In this document: positions 47,596 to 59,043 of the stretch, piece after piece | Numbering within the stretch: the first letter of the stretch is position 1 | Layout of the letters: every line of letters starts with the position of its first letter | Assembly: GCA_027559495.1 (NCBI GenBank) | Contig: JAMXSV010000026.1 | Span: 1,116,001 to 1,180,000, forward strand | DNA: 64,000 nt | Direction of reading: 5' to 3' | From: Aurifilum marmelostoma | Taxonomy: Eukaryota; Ascomycota; Sordariomycetes; Diaporthales; Cryphonectriaceae | The notes under the pieces: generated by a model | Database searches by the model: none | What the model was told of the DNA's origin: nothing | Seen by the model: the letters and a program-made list of their open reading frames with translations, nothing else | Program-made: the position numbers and the translations under genes

Positions 47596-48295
47596 CTTTG
47601 AGAGAGGGAAGGGGGGGGGAGTAGGGCCTGACTTCAACCACGCCGTGATACTGTGCGATTCTAGACCGATACCCCCCCCCCCGACCCCTTGGATACTCTC
47701 TCTCTCTCCGTGTCTCTGTTTCTCCCTCCCTGCCAGATTCTCGGTGAACATCATGCCTGACATCTTGTTCTGCAATGTGGATACAAGAGATCGGAATGGC
47801 AAAAGTCCCTTGAAATTGTGTCAAGTCGGGTACTTCCTTCTCTTTCCGGATCGTATACTCCGCTCAGCCTTTCCCGCATGGTCTCAGCCTATATACACAC
47901 ACATACACAAACCATGCAATGTCTCACGGCGTCATCAGGAAGGACCACTGACCACACTACAGATTTTCGGTGAGCGTGCGTGCCAGTGTGTGAGTGTGTG
48001 TGTGTGCGTGTGTGTGCGTGTGTGTGCTTGTTTTTCCCCCCCCCCCTTTGTCCAGCGGCTTGACAAGATACGGAAAGGGAGAGAACGGCCCAACACCAGC
48101 CACGTGAACAGAACAACGTGTCACATCCTCATCTGGGAATGGAGACGCGGAGAGAGAGAGGGTCATATGAGCCGCCTCGGCTATTCCTTCTGCCACAGTC
48201 GATCTGCGCCAGTACGTACTCGTTGTTTTTGAAAAAGGCAAAAACAAGACCAGGGGCAAAGGCCACGACATGATGACGACGACAAGGTATGTATG

Positions 48296-48305
48296 TACCA
48301 TAGTA
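48296..48305. promoter_or_regulatory. TACYATRGTA palindrome, copy 2
   Basis: TACCATAGTA, embedded in TGTACCATAGTACA. Confidence 0.45.
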
Positions 48306-49384
48306 CATGCTCACGAAAGAGCAGAAGGGGGGGAGGGGGCGCAGGGGAAAGCGAGAGAGATGCTGCTCGTAGACTAGGCACGCAGAGAGATGCACGCGCC
48401 TTGGCGTCGCCACCACGCCTGAGAAATGACCTTTTAGGATGTTTTAGACGCCATTCAAGCCCAAAGACACACCGACCGAACAACAAGATTTTTGGCGGCC
48501 CCCAAACATTCCTGTCGCAAGCGCGCGGAAGACGCCTCTATTGGTGCGCGGCCCAACAACGACACCCACATATGCATGCACCCAACCCCCCCCCCCCCTT
48601 GGAGCCAGGGGCACAATGGAGGGAGTGTCGACCGGCCATCGCGGTAAAGCAAGTAAGCAAAGGCGAAAGGCTGAGCCCTGGTCCGGCAGATACGGTAGTA
48701 GGACCACGTGGCATTGCCTGCTAAACTCATCTCATCTTCCCCCCCCCCCCCCCTCCCCGCTCTTGTCTCTCATGCCGCCAGTGCCAGCGGCCAGCCACCG
48801 CTTCTCTTTCTTCGCCCGCCGTACTTGGTAGTTGCTGGTGCATACGGTGGGACCGTGTTTTGGAATCTGCGGTCAGCAGACAGGGCAGGGCAGGGCAGCA
48901 GGCAAGACAGAGGAGGCATGTACAGTACCATGGGACCAAAAGCAAGAACTTTACCACCTCTTCCCCTTCAGTGGCCAGGGTTCATCTGTTCGTGTGTGTG
49001 TGTGCGCAGTGTGTGCGTCTCGTTTGTGGTCGCGCCCGCCTTGGGCCGACAGGGCGACCCGACAATTTTTTTCCCTCAGAAAAAGCCGACACCATCCATC
49101 CCTCCTCGACCAGAAATGGCTACCCAACCCAACACAAATGAACCCAGCCCAATCAACAGACGGGGACCCCGGACGAAAATGTCGGCAGCAGGGCCTGATG
49201 GGGGCTGATTCTAAATACAGAGGGCAAACAATTTTTTTAAATTCTTTTTTCTTCTTGTTGTTGTCGTGGCAAAGAGACTTAATATGGCTTGTAGTTCTGC
49301 TACTGCTGCTCATGCTTCGACGCAGTCAGGAGTCGTCATAGCCAGCAGAGAGAACAGGGAGAAAGAGACCGACAGGGAGGTACA

Positions 49385-49394
49385 TACCATGGTA
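49385..49394. promoter_or_regulatory. TACYATRGTA palindrome, copy 3
   Basis: TACCATGGTA, embedded in ATACCATGGTAT, a 12-bp perfect palindrome. Confidence 0.45.
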
Positions 49395-51615
49395 TCTAGT
49401 CTTCTGCAGGCAATCTGGTAAGGCTGTCTGTTGTGGTCCCCTTCCTCCTTGTGCACCACCCTGCCACCTCATGGCCCCCCGGTTCCGGGAATGGGGAGAA
49501 GGAATATCGTAACATAGTACTGTGGGACATTACGTGCTGTGGTAATGTACGTACAGTGTGAATCACACGAATCTCTTTTTTTCTCTCTTTCTTTTTCCAG
49601 AGTACGGTCGAATCGAAAAGGGCAGAAGAAAATGGTCCTTTTGTCTGACCGTGGTGGACAGGGCGTTGCACTGAACCCACAGACCCACCACAAGGGAACA
49701 AGAAGAGCGGTCTCGCGGGGCTCCCTCCCACCCCCCCTGCAGTCCAGTTCTTAAGGATCATCACCACCAGTCCACCCAGATGGTAGTGGGAAAAACCCTC
49801 CCCACAACTGCCGCAACGGGAAGATCCAGATCCTGTGGGCTACCATGACTGGTCCCAAATACGGACTTCGGTGTTCTCGTCTGTCTTGATTCCGTTGTGC
49901 CGAGAGCCAATTTACTAACAAGGAAAGAAAATGTAAGAAAAGACGAAGGAGAGCAGGAGAAGGAGGAAGGGGGGGGGGGTTTGGGAGAGAGCAACAAGGG
50001 GACTCCGCACCACCCACGGGCAGGGAGACCTATAGTAGATACACACCTTCTTCACTATAGCTCCCACGTGGTGCAGTTGCAGTTGTGGCTCAAGGGTGCG
50101 TCGTGGAGAGAAGGAGGGAATGAGGCTACGGGGTTGGCGCTTACGCGACTGCCCTTTTTCTGGGTGGTGGTCTGAATCGGCAGGCGCACTGTGGGAAGGA
50201 GGCATTGGGGGTACACTGCATGCATAAAGTAGTATTTGTGCAGACACAGAGAAAAAAGGTGAGACCTGCAGTAGAAGGTATGTACATGTATTCTATATGT
50301 GGTACGACCTCGAGCCCTCGTCTCGTCCTCGAACGAGGGCCCCAGATGGGCCTGGGGGCGCACCAGCCCCCCACCTGTGCCTGTGCCGTGTGCAGGGCCT
50401 CAGTGCCAAACATATCTCATACATAGTGTACACACCCACACCCACACACACACACGCCCACACATACGCACGCATCAAACCATGGCTGACAAGGAATTCG
50501 GTACCCTTATACTTACTACCCATGTAGATATCGGAACATCCCCTCTCTTCCCAGAGAGCGAAAAATAAATCAGGTTGTTGTTTGGGACGAATCCACTCTG
50601 CTTTCACGGCGTTCCCGCACCGGACGTGACCTTGAGTCGAGCCATAGACCCTCGATCCGACTCGGGCCCGAAAGACCACCACTCTTGCCCGTCTAAACAA
50701 TAGAACGCGGCCAGGGGGTCTACAAAAGATGAGAGGCGGCTATACACATACCATCTACTATGTGGCCATAGTCCTGTGGTAGGGAACCCACCCCGAGGGG
50801 AGAAATAGTTCTCGTCTGAGCATCGATGGCGCCGCCCTGACAAGTATGACATGGTAAATAATAGACGTGTTATTACTTACTATGTAGTACCCGCCCCCCA
50901 GTGTCGTATCTGCTACTATCATCTTCCTGCTGCTCAGGGGTTTGCATTAACATCCAGGAATCCTTTCGGCCGTCGCTCTCTTTCACTATCGCCCTCTCTC
51001 TGTAAGGTGGAGTGGAATGATTGATGGCCCGCTCCTTCCTGCTTGGCGACAACAACAGAACACATGACATTCATCGCCAGCTAATAACTTCCCCGTCCCA
51101 CCAACGCCCCCCCCCCCCCTGACACCCTGAACCCTCGTCTTCCTTCCGACAAGGCCTGGCCGGCCGCCCAGCCAGCCCACCCCCCTTGGACAACAGTGAT
51201 GCGGTGCCGTGCTGCCGCCACCTGTTGCTGAACGGCGTAGACAATCGACTGGTCGCCGCGTGCCGAAGACGTGCCAACTCAAAATCCTCCCGCGTTTCAA
51301 CATTGCACCCAACGTGCGTCGGTCAGCATATCAGAGAGCGTGGGCTACCGCTCTCGAAGAAGGGGTGGAAGGGGAAGGGGGGAGGGGGGGGGGAAGAGAT
51401 TGACCGACAGACGGACTGAGTGACCGATCCAATAGGGCATTCATGTTAGAGGAGGTGTTACGTGCGTAAGAGCAAGAGACACGGAGTGCAAGAGTAGGGC
51501 CAGCAGGAACCTACACTGTAACACAGTGAATTGAAGCACAAAGTACAGTATCAACATCCGCCCCTCCCCCCCCCCCCTTCCTCCTCCTTCTTCTGCCCTC
51601 TTCCACTCTCCTGCA

Positions 51616-51625
51616 TACTATGGTA
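51616..51625. promoter_or_regulatory. TACYATRGTA palindrome, copy 4
   Basis: TACTATGGTA, embedded in ATACTATGGTAT. Confidence 0.45.
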
Positions 51626-51762
51626 TAATGGCCGCACAGGAGGGGCTGCCATCTCAGCCCTACCCTTCAGAAAAACCCTTACACAACAGTTCCAATCAGG
51701 GCGCGCCAGACCGCTACCCGAAGGATTCCAGGAAGGATGGAAGGAAGGAGGGGCGCCTATAC

Positions 51763-51772
51763 TACCATAGTA
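51763..51772. promoter_or_regulatory. TACYATRGTA palindrome, copy 5
   Basis: TACCATAGTA, 138 bases downstream of copy 4, with further CTATACTAC-type words on both sides. Confidence 0.45.
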
Positions 51773-52398
51773 TAACTCCTATACTACTGCTACTATGCGA
51801 CTATGCGCGAGATGCGACAAATCCTTCCGGCCACCGACAAGAGGGGGCCCCATAATGTCAATGCGCGCTCAGTCAGGTGTCGCAGCCTTACTGATGATCA
51901 TGAGGATCAGAAGGAGGATGGATTTCTATGTTGCATCTTTTGTTATATTGTATGCATGCGGCGCGCAAGAGTAGAGAAGGGATGCGGCGCCTCATTGGCT
52001 CTCAAGACCCTGCATAGACGCCAGTCAACAATGTGGCCCACCATGCAGGCATACTGTACAACAGTAGTAGTGTAGGACTCGAGGTTTGGCCCGCAAGCCA
52101 TCGCCCTCATTCATTGTTTTCTCTCGAGGCATGACATGTCAGACCGTAACAAGTCGAGTCCCTCTCACCTTGTCCTCTTCTTCTCCCACCACTCCCTCCC
52201 CGCCGCCGCCGCCGCCGCCACCACCACCACCACCTCCTGCCAACTTTCCCAGACATTTGCGGCGTTCGAATTATCACCTCTCGAATGATACGACCCGTGC
52301 CGTCCCTGGGGAATACACCAGAATATGGTCCAATGACAGCCACATCAGCCGACCAGGCGCATGTCGCCCACGAGGCAACCCTGTCCTGTCTCTAGACA

Positions 52399-52404
<6 letters not shown>

Positions 52405-52432
<28 letters not shown>

Positions 52433-52433
52433 C
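52405..52433. repeat. (CTGG)n tetranucleotide repeat
   Basis: About seven GGCT/CTGG units in tandem within otherwise unique sequence. Confidence 0.9.
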
Positions 52434-52500
52434 TGGCCGCCCGCCCCCCCTTCTCGATCTTACTCACTATGTTAGTATCACTGACACCTTTCCACATCCG

Positions 52501-52501
<1 letters not shown>

Positions 52502-52538
<37 letters not shown>
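52502..52538. repeat. (GT)n microsatellite
   Basis: About eighteen TG/GT units in the gene desert. Confidence 0.94.
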
Positions 52539-52539
<1 letters not shown>

Positions 52540-53270
52540 TGAGTGTCTATCTCTTACTCTGTCTTTGTAAGCTGCACTTGGCCCTGGTCTCGTTTCAAGG
52601 GCCCTATTTCTTTTCTCCTCGTCTCATTGGTGAGTATCCGGCCCCCAACAACGTGTTGAATGATGACCCCCCTACTAGCCTCTTCCTCTCTCTCTCTCTC
52701 TCTCAGCAACCTTGTTACTCCCTTGAATCTCTCCCCTTACCTTTTCGCTTCTGGCCAACACCTCATCTGCCGGATGCAAGTCAGCACTCTCCTTGACCCC
52801 TTCCAATCTGTCTCTTGGCAGTGAATCGCCCGGGCCCTTCAATCTGATGCATGCCCCTGGTCTACTGGCCTGGGCCCTGTGCCAGAAATGGGCTCGAGAA
52901 GGGGTAAACTCTCTTTGTTTTTTTATTTCTTATTTCTTCCGGTTGTTGGGTAGTGGTTGCGGTCGGCAACTCTAATACGTCTAGCAGGAATCCAGTGGCA
53001 GTGGTGCTTTTAGTTAGTGGTGCCCATAGCTAGTAGCGATAGTGAGAAGTAGGGGCGTCCCCTAGAGCCCCAAGGCCCTCTATTGCGCAACCAGAACCAG
53101 GAGCGAGGCCAACGCATGGACACTAAACCATATTCGACGCGGATCATACCGTAGACCGGCGCTTTTGGGCCCCGATGCCCTTCCCACACCCCCCCCCCCC
53201 ACCCCACTCCTGTTTCCTCGACAGGGCATTTCTGGAGCAGGGCACAGGGTCCTTCCGGCCGAGACAAGCA

Positions 53271-53295
53271 AGCAGCAGCAGCAGCAGCAGCAGCA
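53271..53295. repeat. (CAG)8 tract in non-coding DNA
   Basis: About eight CAG units without any convincing open frame around them. A similar tract lies at about 59013-59038. Confidence 0.9.
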
Positions 53296-55734
53296 AGCTA
53301 AAAAGGTCACCCTATTCTTTCTATCCTTGGTTCGCCGTGCGAGGCTGTAAGCCATGTCTTAGACGACATGCATAGACGAGATAAAAGGGCAGGTCATCTG
53401 GGGGGAGCCGGTGAGGAGAATATCTATGATGCTCCCCACCCCTTCGGTACCAGAGGATGTATGGTTACGAGTAGAGTACTTAGAGGAGGAAAGGAAATAC
53501 GATGTTTTGTTAAGAAAAAAAAGAAGAAAAGGCAATCCTGAAGAGGATGGGCAGAGAGAGGGGGGGGTGCCCCGTGATCGAGACCATGCCAACAGCTCCG
53601 ATTCAACACACGCAATACTGCTAGCTCGAGAGGAATGCCGACGCCACAACAGGCTCTATCCCGACTTTTACGGGGTGGAAACTTTATTGTTCCTGACATC
53701 TTTGGCTTCTTGCTCTGTGCTGATGCTGCTCTGGCGGTTTATTAAGCACAAACACAAAGCCACTGGCACTAAAAGAGAAAAGCCGCCCGCCAAGCAGGCA
53801 GCCAGCAAGCAAGGACCCAGTTCGCCCGTTGATCTCTGGCAAGGAAGGGAGAGGGTGGGAAAGAGAGAGAGAGAGACAGGGAGAGGCCACCGCCCCTCGT
53901 GGCAAACCTGAAGGCGAGATGAAAGAGAAAAATAAAAAGGCGGGGAAGGTCCAGGCCCCCTTCATTATTTTGCTCTCGCCGGTAGCAGGACGGACGAAAG
54001 AAAAGAGAGAAGAAGCTTTGGGGCGATCCGGCTTGCGGTATAGCATCATCTCGCTATTCTGTATGTAATGTGGGAATCTTGGGGGAAGTGGACTCAACTG
54101 ACACACTAAAAGATCTGCCATTGACATGACTGACTGAACGAACTAGCGGCGCTTCGTCGTTGGACAAGGAGCGATCTCGAGGGGGGTGTGGGACGGAAGC
54201 TGCCCAGACCGTGATGACAGTCGACAGAATACGGAGCGGAGTAAGGAGAGGAAAGGCGGGAGATTGCCCGTGTCCTCTCCCATCCCCATCCCTTCCCCCC
54301 GGCTCCGGAGAGATCGAGATAACTGCAGCGGAAGGGGAAAAAAAGAAAGACGATGATGATGCTGAGGTACCCACAAACCAAAATAAAAACATGACGGGGA
54401 GGGGTTTAGGTCCATCTCATTTGGCAAGTTCCCGTCTGCGTAGTAGTAGTGCTAAAGTACCGCCCTGCTGCGGTGCGTTGCTTGTATCGTAGCATTGCAG
54501 CAAGACCGGGGGGGGGGGGTGTGTGGTGGTGGTTGTTGGCTTGCTTGCTGTCGGGAGTTCGATGGGAGGGGCGACCGGACCCAGCGATCTGGAGGTAGCC
54601 TGGCGTGCCTGGGTAGACTATTGGATGACGTGAACTTCGGGGACCTGAGAGCCCCAAAGCTCTGGTCACGGCTCGTCCGGCCTTCCTCTGAGACGGACGG
54701 GGGGGGATGGGGCAGTAGCAACTTGATCTGCAGTAGTAGTAATACTGTAGCACTGGCTAACTACTACTACTGCTACCACTACTACTTTGTACTACTGCAG
54801 TAGATTGATGATGAATGCACACGTGCTGGATACAGTATAGTATTCTGGCTGTGCGTAACCTCTTTCGGGGGTGGCACTCGCAGGCCACGAAGCGCTGACC
54901 AGAATGGTATTCGTTTGTTTTTTCCAAAAGAGATGAGCCCATCGTGGTTTTGGGGCTTGCTATTACCATCATAGTACAGATAACCCTAACTTGCTATTCT
55001 CTTACTATACCAGGACCGTCCAGGATGGATCCGATGCCAAACCCCATTCATACATGCCCAGCACGTCAAGATCTCGATAGTGAGTCTGTGATCTGCAGAG
55101 AAACAGACACTGACTACGCAACATGCTCAATACATAGGTACGGCAGGCATATCAGAACAGGTGCTTGCCTGCTTGCCTCCTTGCTCTATCTTGGCTGATC
55201 TGCAAACATGCTCGCCCTCTCGCCCCCGGTCGTGGATCTTAGCAGGCAAGTAGTGGGGAAATCCAGATCACATGAAGCCGACGGCCAAGAACCCCGTGCT
55301 CGCTCGTCCGCTCCGATGTCCGCCTCACTCATCATTATCATCAATCATCATGAACCCTGGGTGGGAAACCCTCCCCCCTCGACTGGAAAATAGGGTTCAG
55401 GCAGCAGTATAGATAGACAGGGGATGGAAACAAGAACACCCGGGGGAAGGGGAAGCAAGGGTTGGAATAAGGGACCAGTGTGTGTCTCTTACTACTCGAG
55501 AATGGAAAGGTCACAACTTTCCTCTTGTCTGTGCTTGTGATTGCTTGCTTCTCTTTCCCTTTTCTAACCCTTCCTCTCCTTTCCTTCATTTCTTTTTCTT
55601 GGTTTCTGGACTGGGCCAATGAGGGCCTCACAACCCGGGCAGGGAGCTCCACCACCAACATCTCGCATTCGAGCCAATCGCCATCCTAGTCATTGTGGGT
55701 CCGTGCAAGGGCCAGTCAGTTGCTGTGAACCCCA

Positions 55735-55744
55735 TACTATGGTA
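55735..55744. promoter_or_regulatory. TACYATRGTA palindrome, copy 6
   Basis: TACTATGGTA, followed within 10 bases by the near-match GTACCATGTA. Confidence 0.45.
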
Positions 55745-56570
55745 GTGTACCATGTATGTAGTAGTATTGGAAAGGGAAGGGCCAACTAGTTAGTACTCCT
55801 GCCCATACGGCCGTACACACTCTTTTATTTTATTTTTTATTTCCTCTTTTCCTTTTTTTTCGTGATCGCCAGCCAACTCAGACCCCCCTCCCCGTTCCAC
55901 CCCATCTCCGCCCCGCTGGCACAAAAGCGTCAAGAAGAACAAAAAAAAGTGGTCCTTCTGATCTTTCTCGAGATGCGACAGGTTCTTTTCTGGCCCGTGT
56001 CTGGGTACGATGTAAGGCAAAAAAAATATCGCCAATCAACCTTGACACCCTGGCTATCCCCAGCGATGGCATCATGGGGTCAGTGTGTGTGTGTGTCTGA
56101 CCCGCCCGCCCGCCCGCCCTGAACACAGCCAACAACAACAAAACACACACACACACACACACACACAAGAGGGCGGCTCGAATCATAAAGGGGTGGGCAG
56201 ACAACGCAATCAATGGGACCACACGCAAGATGAAGGAAGAATTATCACGGTTCGCTCTCGACCAACCAAATTGAGGTTCCTCCTGGGATCAAATTTTATC
56301 AATGTATGCGTGTACATACAGTCATCTTTCTCAAACCCGGTACGCACAGGCCTCCTCGCTTCTCTCCTACTATGTACTTGCAACAGCAGCGAGCAGGCGA
56401 GAGGGAAGGGGAGAGAGAAAAAAAAGAACCCAAGGCTCGCGCAATATCATGCACATTGCTTACTTTGGATGTTGCTTTTCTCTGGCCCACTGTCCACTCT
56501 GTCTCTCTCTCGTCTCTTCTTGCCCTCATCTCCCACCACACACACACCACACACACCAATTTAAATCTCA

Positions 56571-56607
<37 letters not shown>
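56571..56607. repeat. (CA)n microsatellite
   Basis: About eighteen CA units. A shorter CA run lies at about 56143-56167. Confidence 0.94.
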
Positions 56608-56608
<1 letters not shown>

Positions 56609-58938
56609 CATCCACCCCCACGGCGTCCGACACGAGCCGGTGAGCAGGGCCAAGTAAAGTATGTACATAACTAATGTACCATGGCATGTACCATGGGGGT
56701 GGAAGGGGTGGGTGGCAGCGATGTGCATGACCGGTCAGATCGATGGGGTAGTACCGGTTGTACCGGTATGAGAAACGGGAGGGGCTTAGATGGGGGGGGG
56801 GGGTGTTTAATGACTTGCTTTTTCCCTTCTCTGATGATGATGATGATTACTACTACCATTATCATCTGTATTATTATTTCTTTTTTTCTTCCCCTCGTGT
56901 GACCCAAGATCGGGGACCCTTGGGCCTGCCCTGCATGATAGCCGCCCGCCGCTGCGAAGTCCTACGCCCGCAAACGGGGCGGGCCAGAAACCCCAGTTCC
57001 TGCCGGGGGGCTGGCTGGGGTGTGTACGCATGTGTGCGGAGCCCAAAGGAAAAAGGAAAGAAGAAGGAAAAAAGCGGCACAGATCAGAGACAAGATACCG
57101 TGACAAGAGCGGCAGGGGGACCAAAAAAAAATTAGACGATGATCCTTCTCCAGATGCGTTCTGGCATGCATGCCATTTAGCATTTTCCCAATCCCACACA
57201 CGCACGCGCGCGGGACAAATGGCGGACTCAATTCCGCCATGTGCCGAAAAACGAAAAAAAAAAAAAAAAAGCATCTCTCTCTTATCCCTGTGTATCTTGT
57301 GCCATTCCTCTTTTTACTATTTGGGAGAGGCGATGCATTGCGGCTTGCATTGCATTGCTGCGCGAGGCCACCCAAATCTCAGACAAGGAGGAGGGGGGGG
57401 GGGTTTGGCTCCTTCGAGTCTCTACAGCAGATTTGCTTGTGTAGTACATCTGGGCGCTTATGTGTGCACGGTAAATTATTTGCTATTTGACGTAGTACAG
57501 CAGAGGATAAGACAGAACAAAAAAAAAAAACGGAGTTTAGTTGGGGGGTCTGATCATGGCTCCCCCGGGGGGGGGGGGGAGAGAGGGAGAGGAGATCTTC
57601 CCTGGTGAGTGTGCATGTGTGCCCAAAAGGAAGCGATGGATGATGATAGGGGAGGGCGGGGGGGGGAGGGGAATGGCTTCTTTGGCTCCGTGTCTGGGCT
57701 CGGGTTCTGTGTTATCCGCTGCCATGAGTGGCGAAAACGACGGGCAAAAAAGTTGAATTCAGTGAGAGATTGACAGTTTAGTAGAGAGTAGTAGTAAAAC
57801 ATAGTAGTAGTGAAAAGAGTATAGTTGGGGAGGGAGTGAGAGGGGAAAAAATTGATTGTGCATTCCCAAGCACCACAGTTTACTGGGCAGATTACGGCGT
57901 CTTGGTCTCTCTGTGTGTGTAGTGATCGTCTTTTTTTTTTTTTTTTTTTTTGCGGTCTGTCTGACACACTTACACACCACCCACCGCTCAAATGAGGGTT
58001 ACTGTTACATGCAAAGTAACCCTACCGTCTCGGCACCTCGAGTGGCACTTGAGAAGCCCAATTTTCTTGCCAGTTTCAGACCGCCGTCTCTCCCCCCCCC
58101 CCCCCGGCCGCGCGGGCGCCGGAACACGCGAGTGAGTGAAGGGCGGGGAAGAGATAGGTAGAGGGCTACCACACTCTCTTTGTTTTATTCTGTTTTTCTT
58201 TTTTCTTTTCGTGTCTTCCTTTGTTCTGATGCCAGCTGGAAGGAGACCACATTGGGACAAGTGAATGCAGGAAAGATAGAGAGAGAGAGAGAAACAAGAT
58301 GCTGACTGTGCTCGGGGGGGAGGCTTGATAGGCCACGAGGGAGGGCGGCGGCAGGGTGGGGGTCTGGTTGGTTGGTTGGTAAGAAAAAGAGGGAATGCAG
58401 AAGATGAGGAGGAGGAGGATGATGATTATGATTAGGACCGGGGGGTTGCACACATACAGAGAGGGAAAAGTTTTATGAGCCTTTTCTGTGAACAATTAGA
58501 AGAAGAGAGAGAAAGAAAAAAAAGAGTCACTTTGAATGCCCTTGTCCCCCTTGCAAGACGTGCACATTGCCTCCTGCACCGGAAACAGTCCGTGCCGCGG
58601 GTCACGACGACCCGATCTTGCTGCCGAAACGGAAAGATCAGCGGAAAAAAAAAAAAAAAAAACAGGGCGAGGAATTAAAAAAAAGAGGCAAGGGGGAAAA
58701 GAAACACCAAACACCAACAAACACGGGTGGATACGATCAAATGGAAAGGCAGCGGTGGGTCGAGATTTTTCTGGGACCAAGCAAGGGGCCAGGGTAGGTA
58801 GCATTCATCGTCCATCATCATCATCATCAGTGATCTGCACGAACGGGAACAAGCCCCATCCCGATGTTCCAAGAAAAGAAGATACACTCAGACAGCGGCA
58901 GCCAAAGAAGCGGGAGAATTTTCCTTCTCGAATACCCT

Positions 58939-58962
58939 GTGTGTGTGTGTGTGTGTGTGTGT
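58939..58962. repeat. (GT)n microsatellite
   Basis: About twelve GT units in the gene desert. Confidence 0.93.
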
Positions 58963-59012
58963 CTCCGCCCTCTCTGCTGCATTGCATTGCATATTGGGCG
59001 CCCCCTCCGACG

Positions 59013-59043
<31 letters not shown>

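Larger units (their letters stand above)
47001..57000. other. Gene desert, central part: palindrome cluster
   Basis: No supported gene. Besides many C/G homopolymers and CA/GT tracts, this stretch holds the palindromic motif TACYATRGTA six times, a perfect 20-bp palindrome at 47083-47102, and many near-matches such as TACCATGGGA (near 48926) and two TACCATGG-type sites near 56677-56693. A cluster of TAG/TAC trinucleotides lies at 54720-54805. A dense cluster of such sites suggests regulatory or structural DNA, but no transcript or protein can be inferred. Confidence 0.5.
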
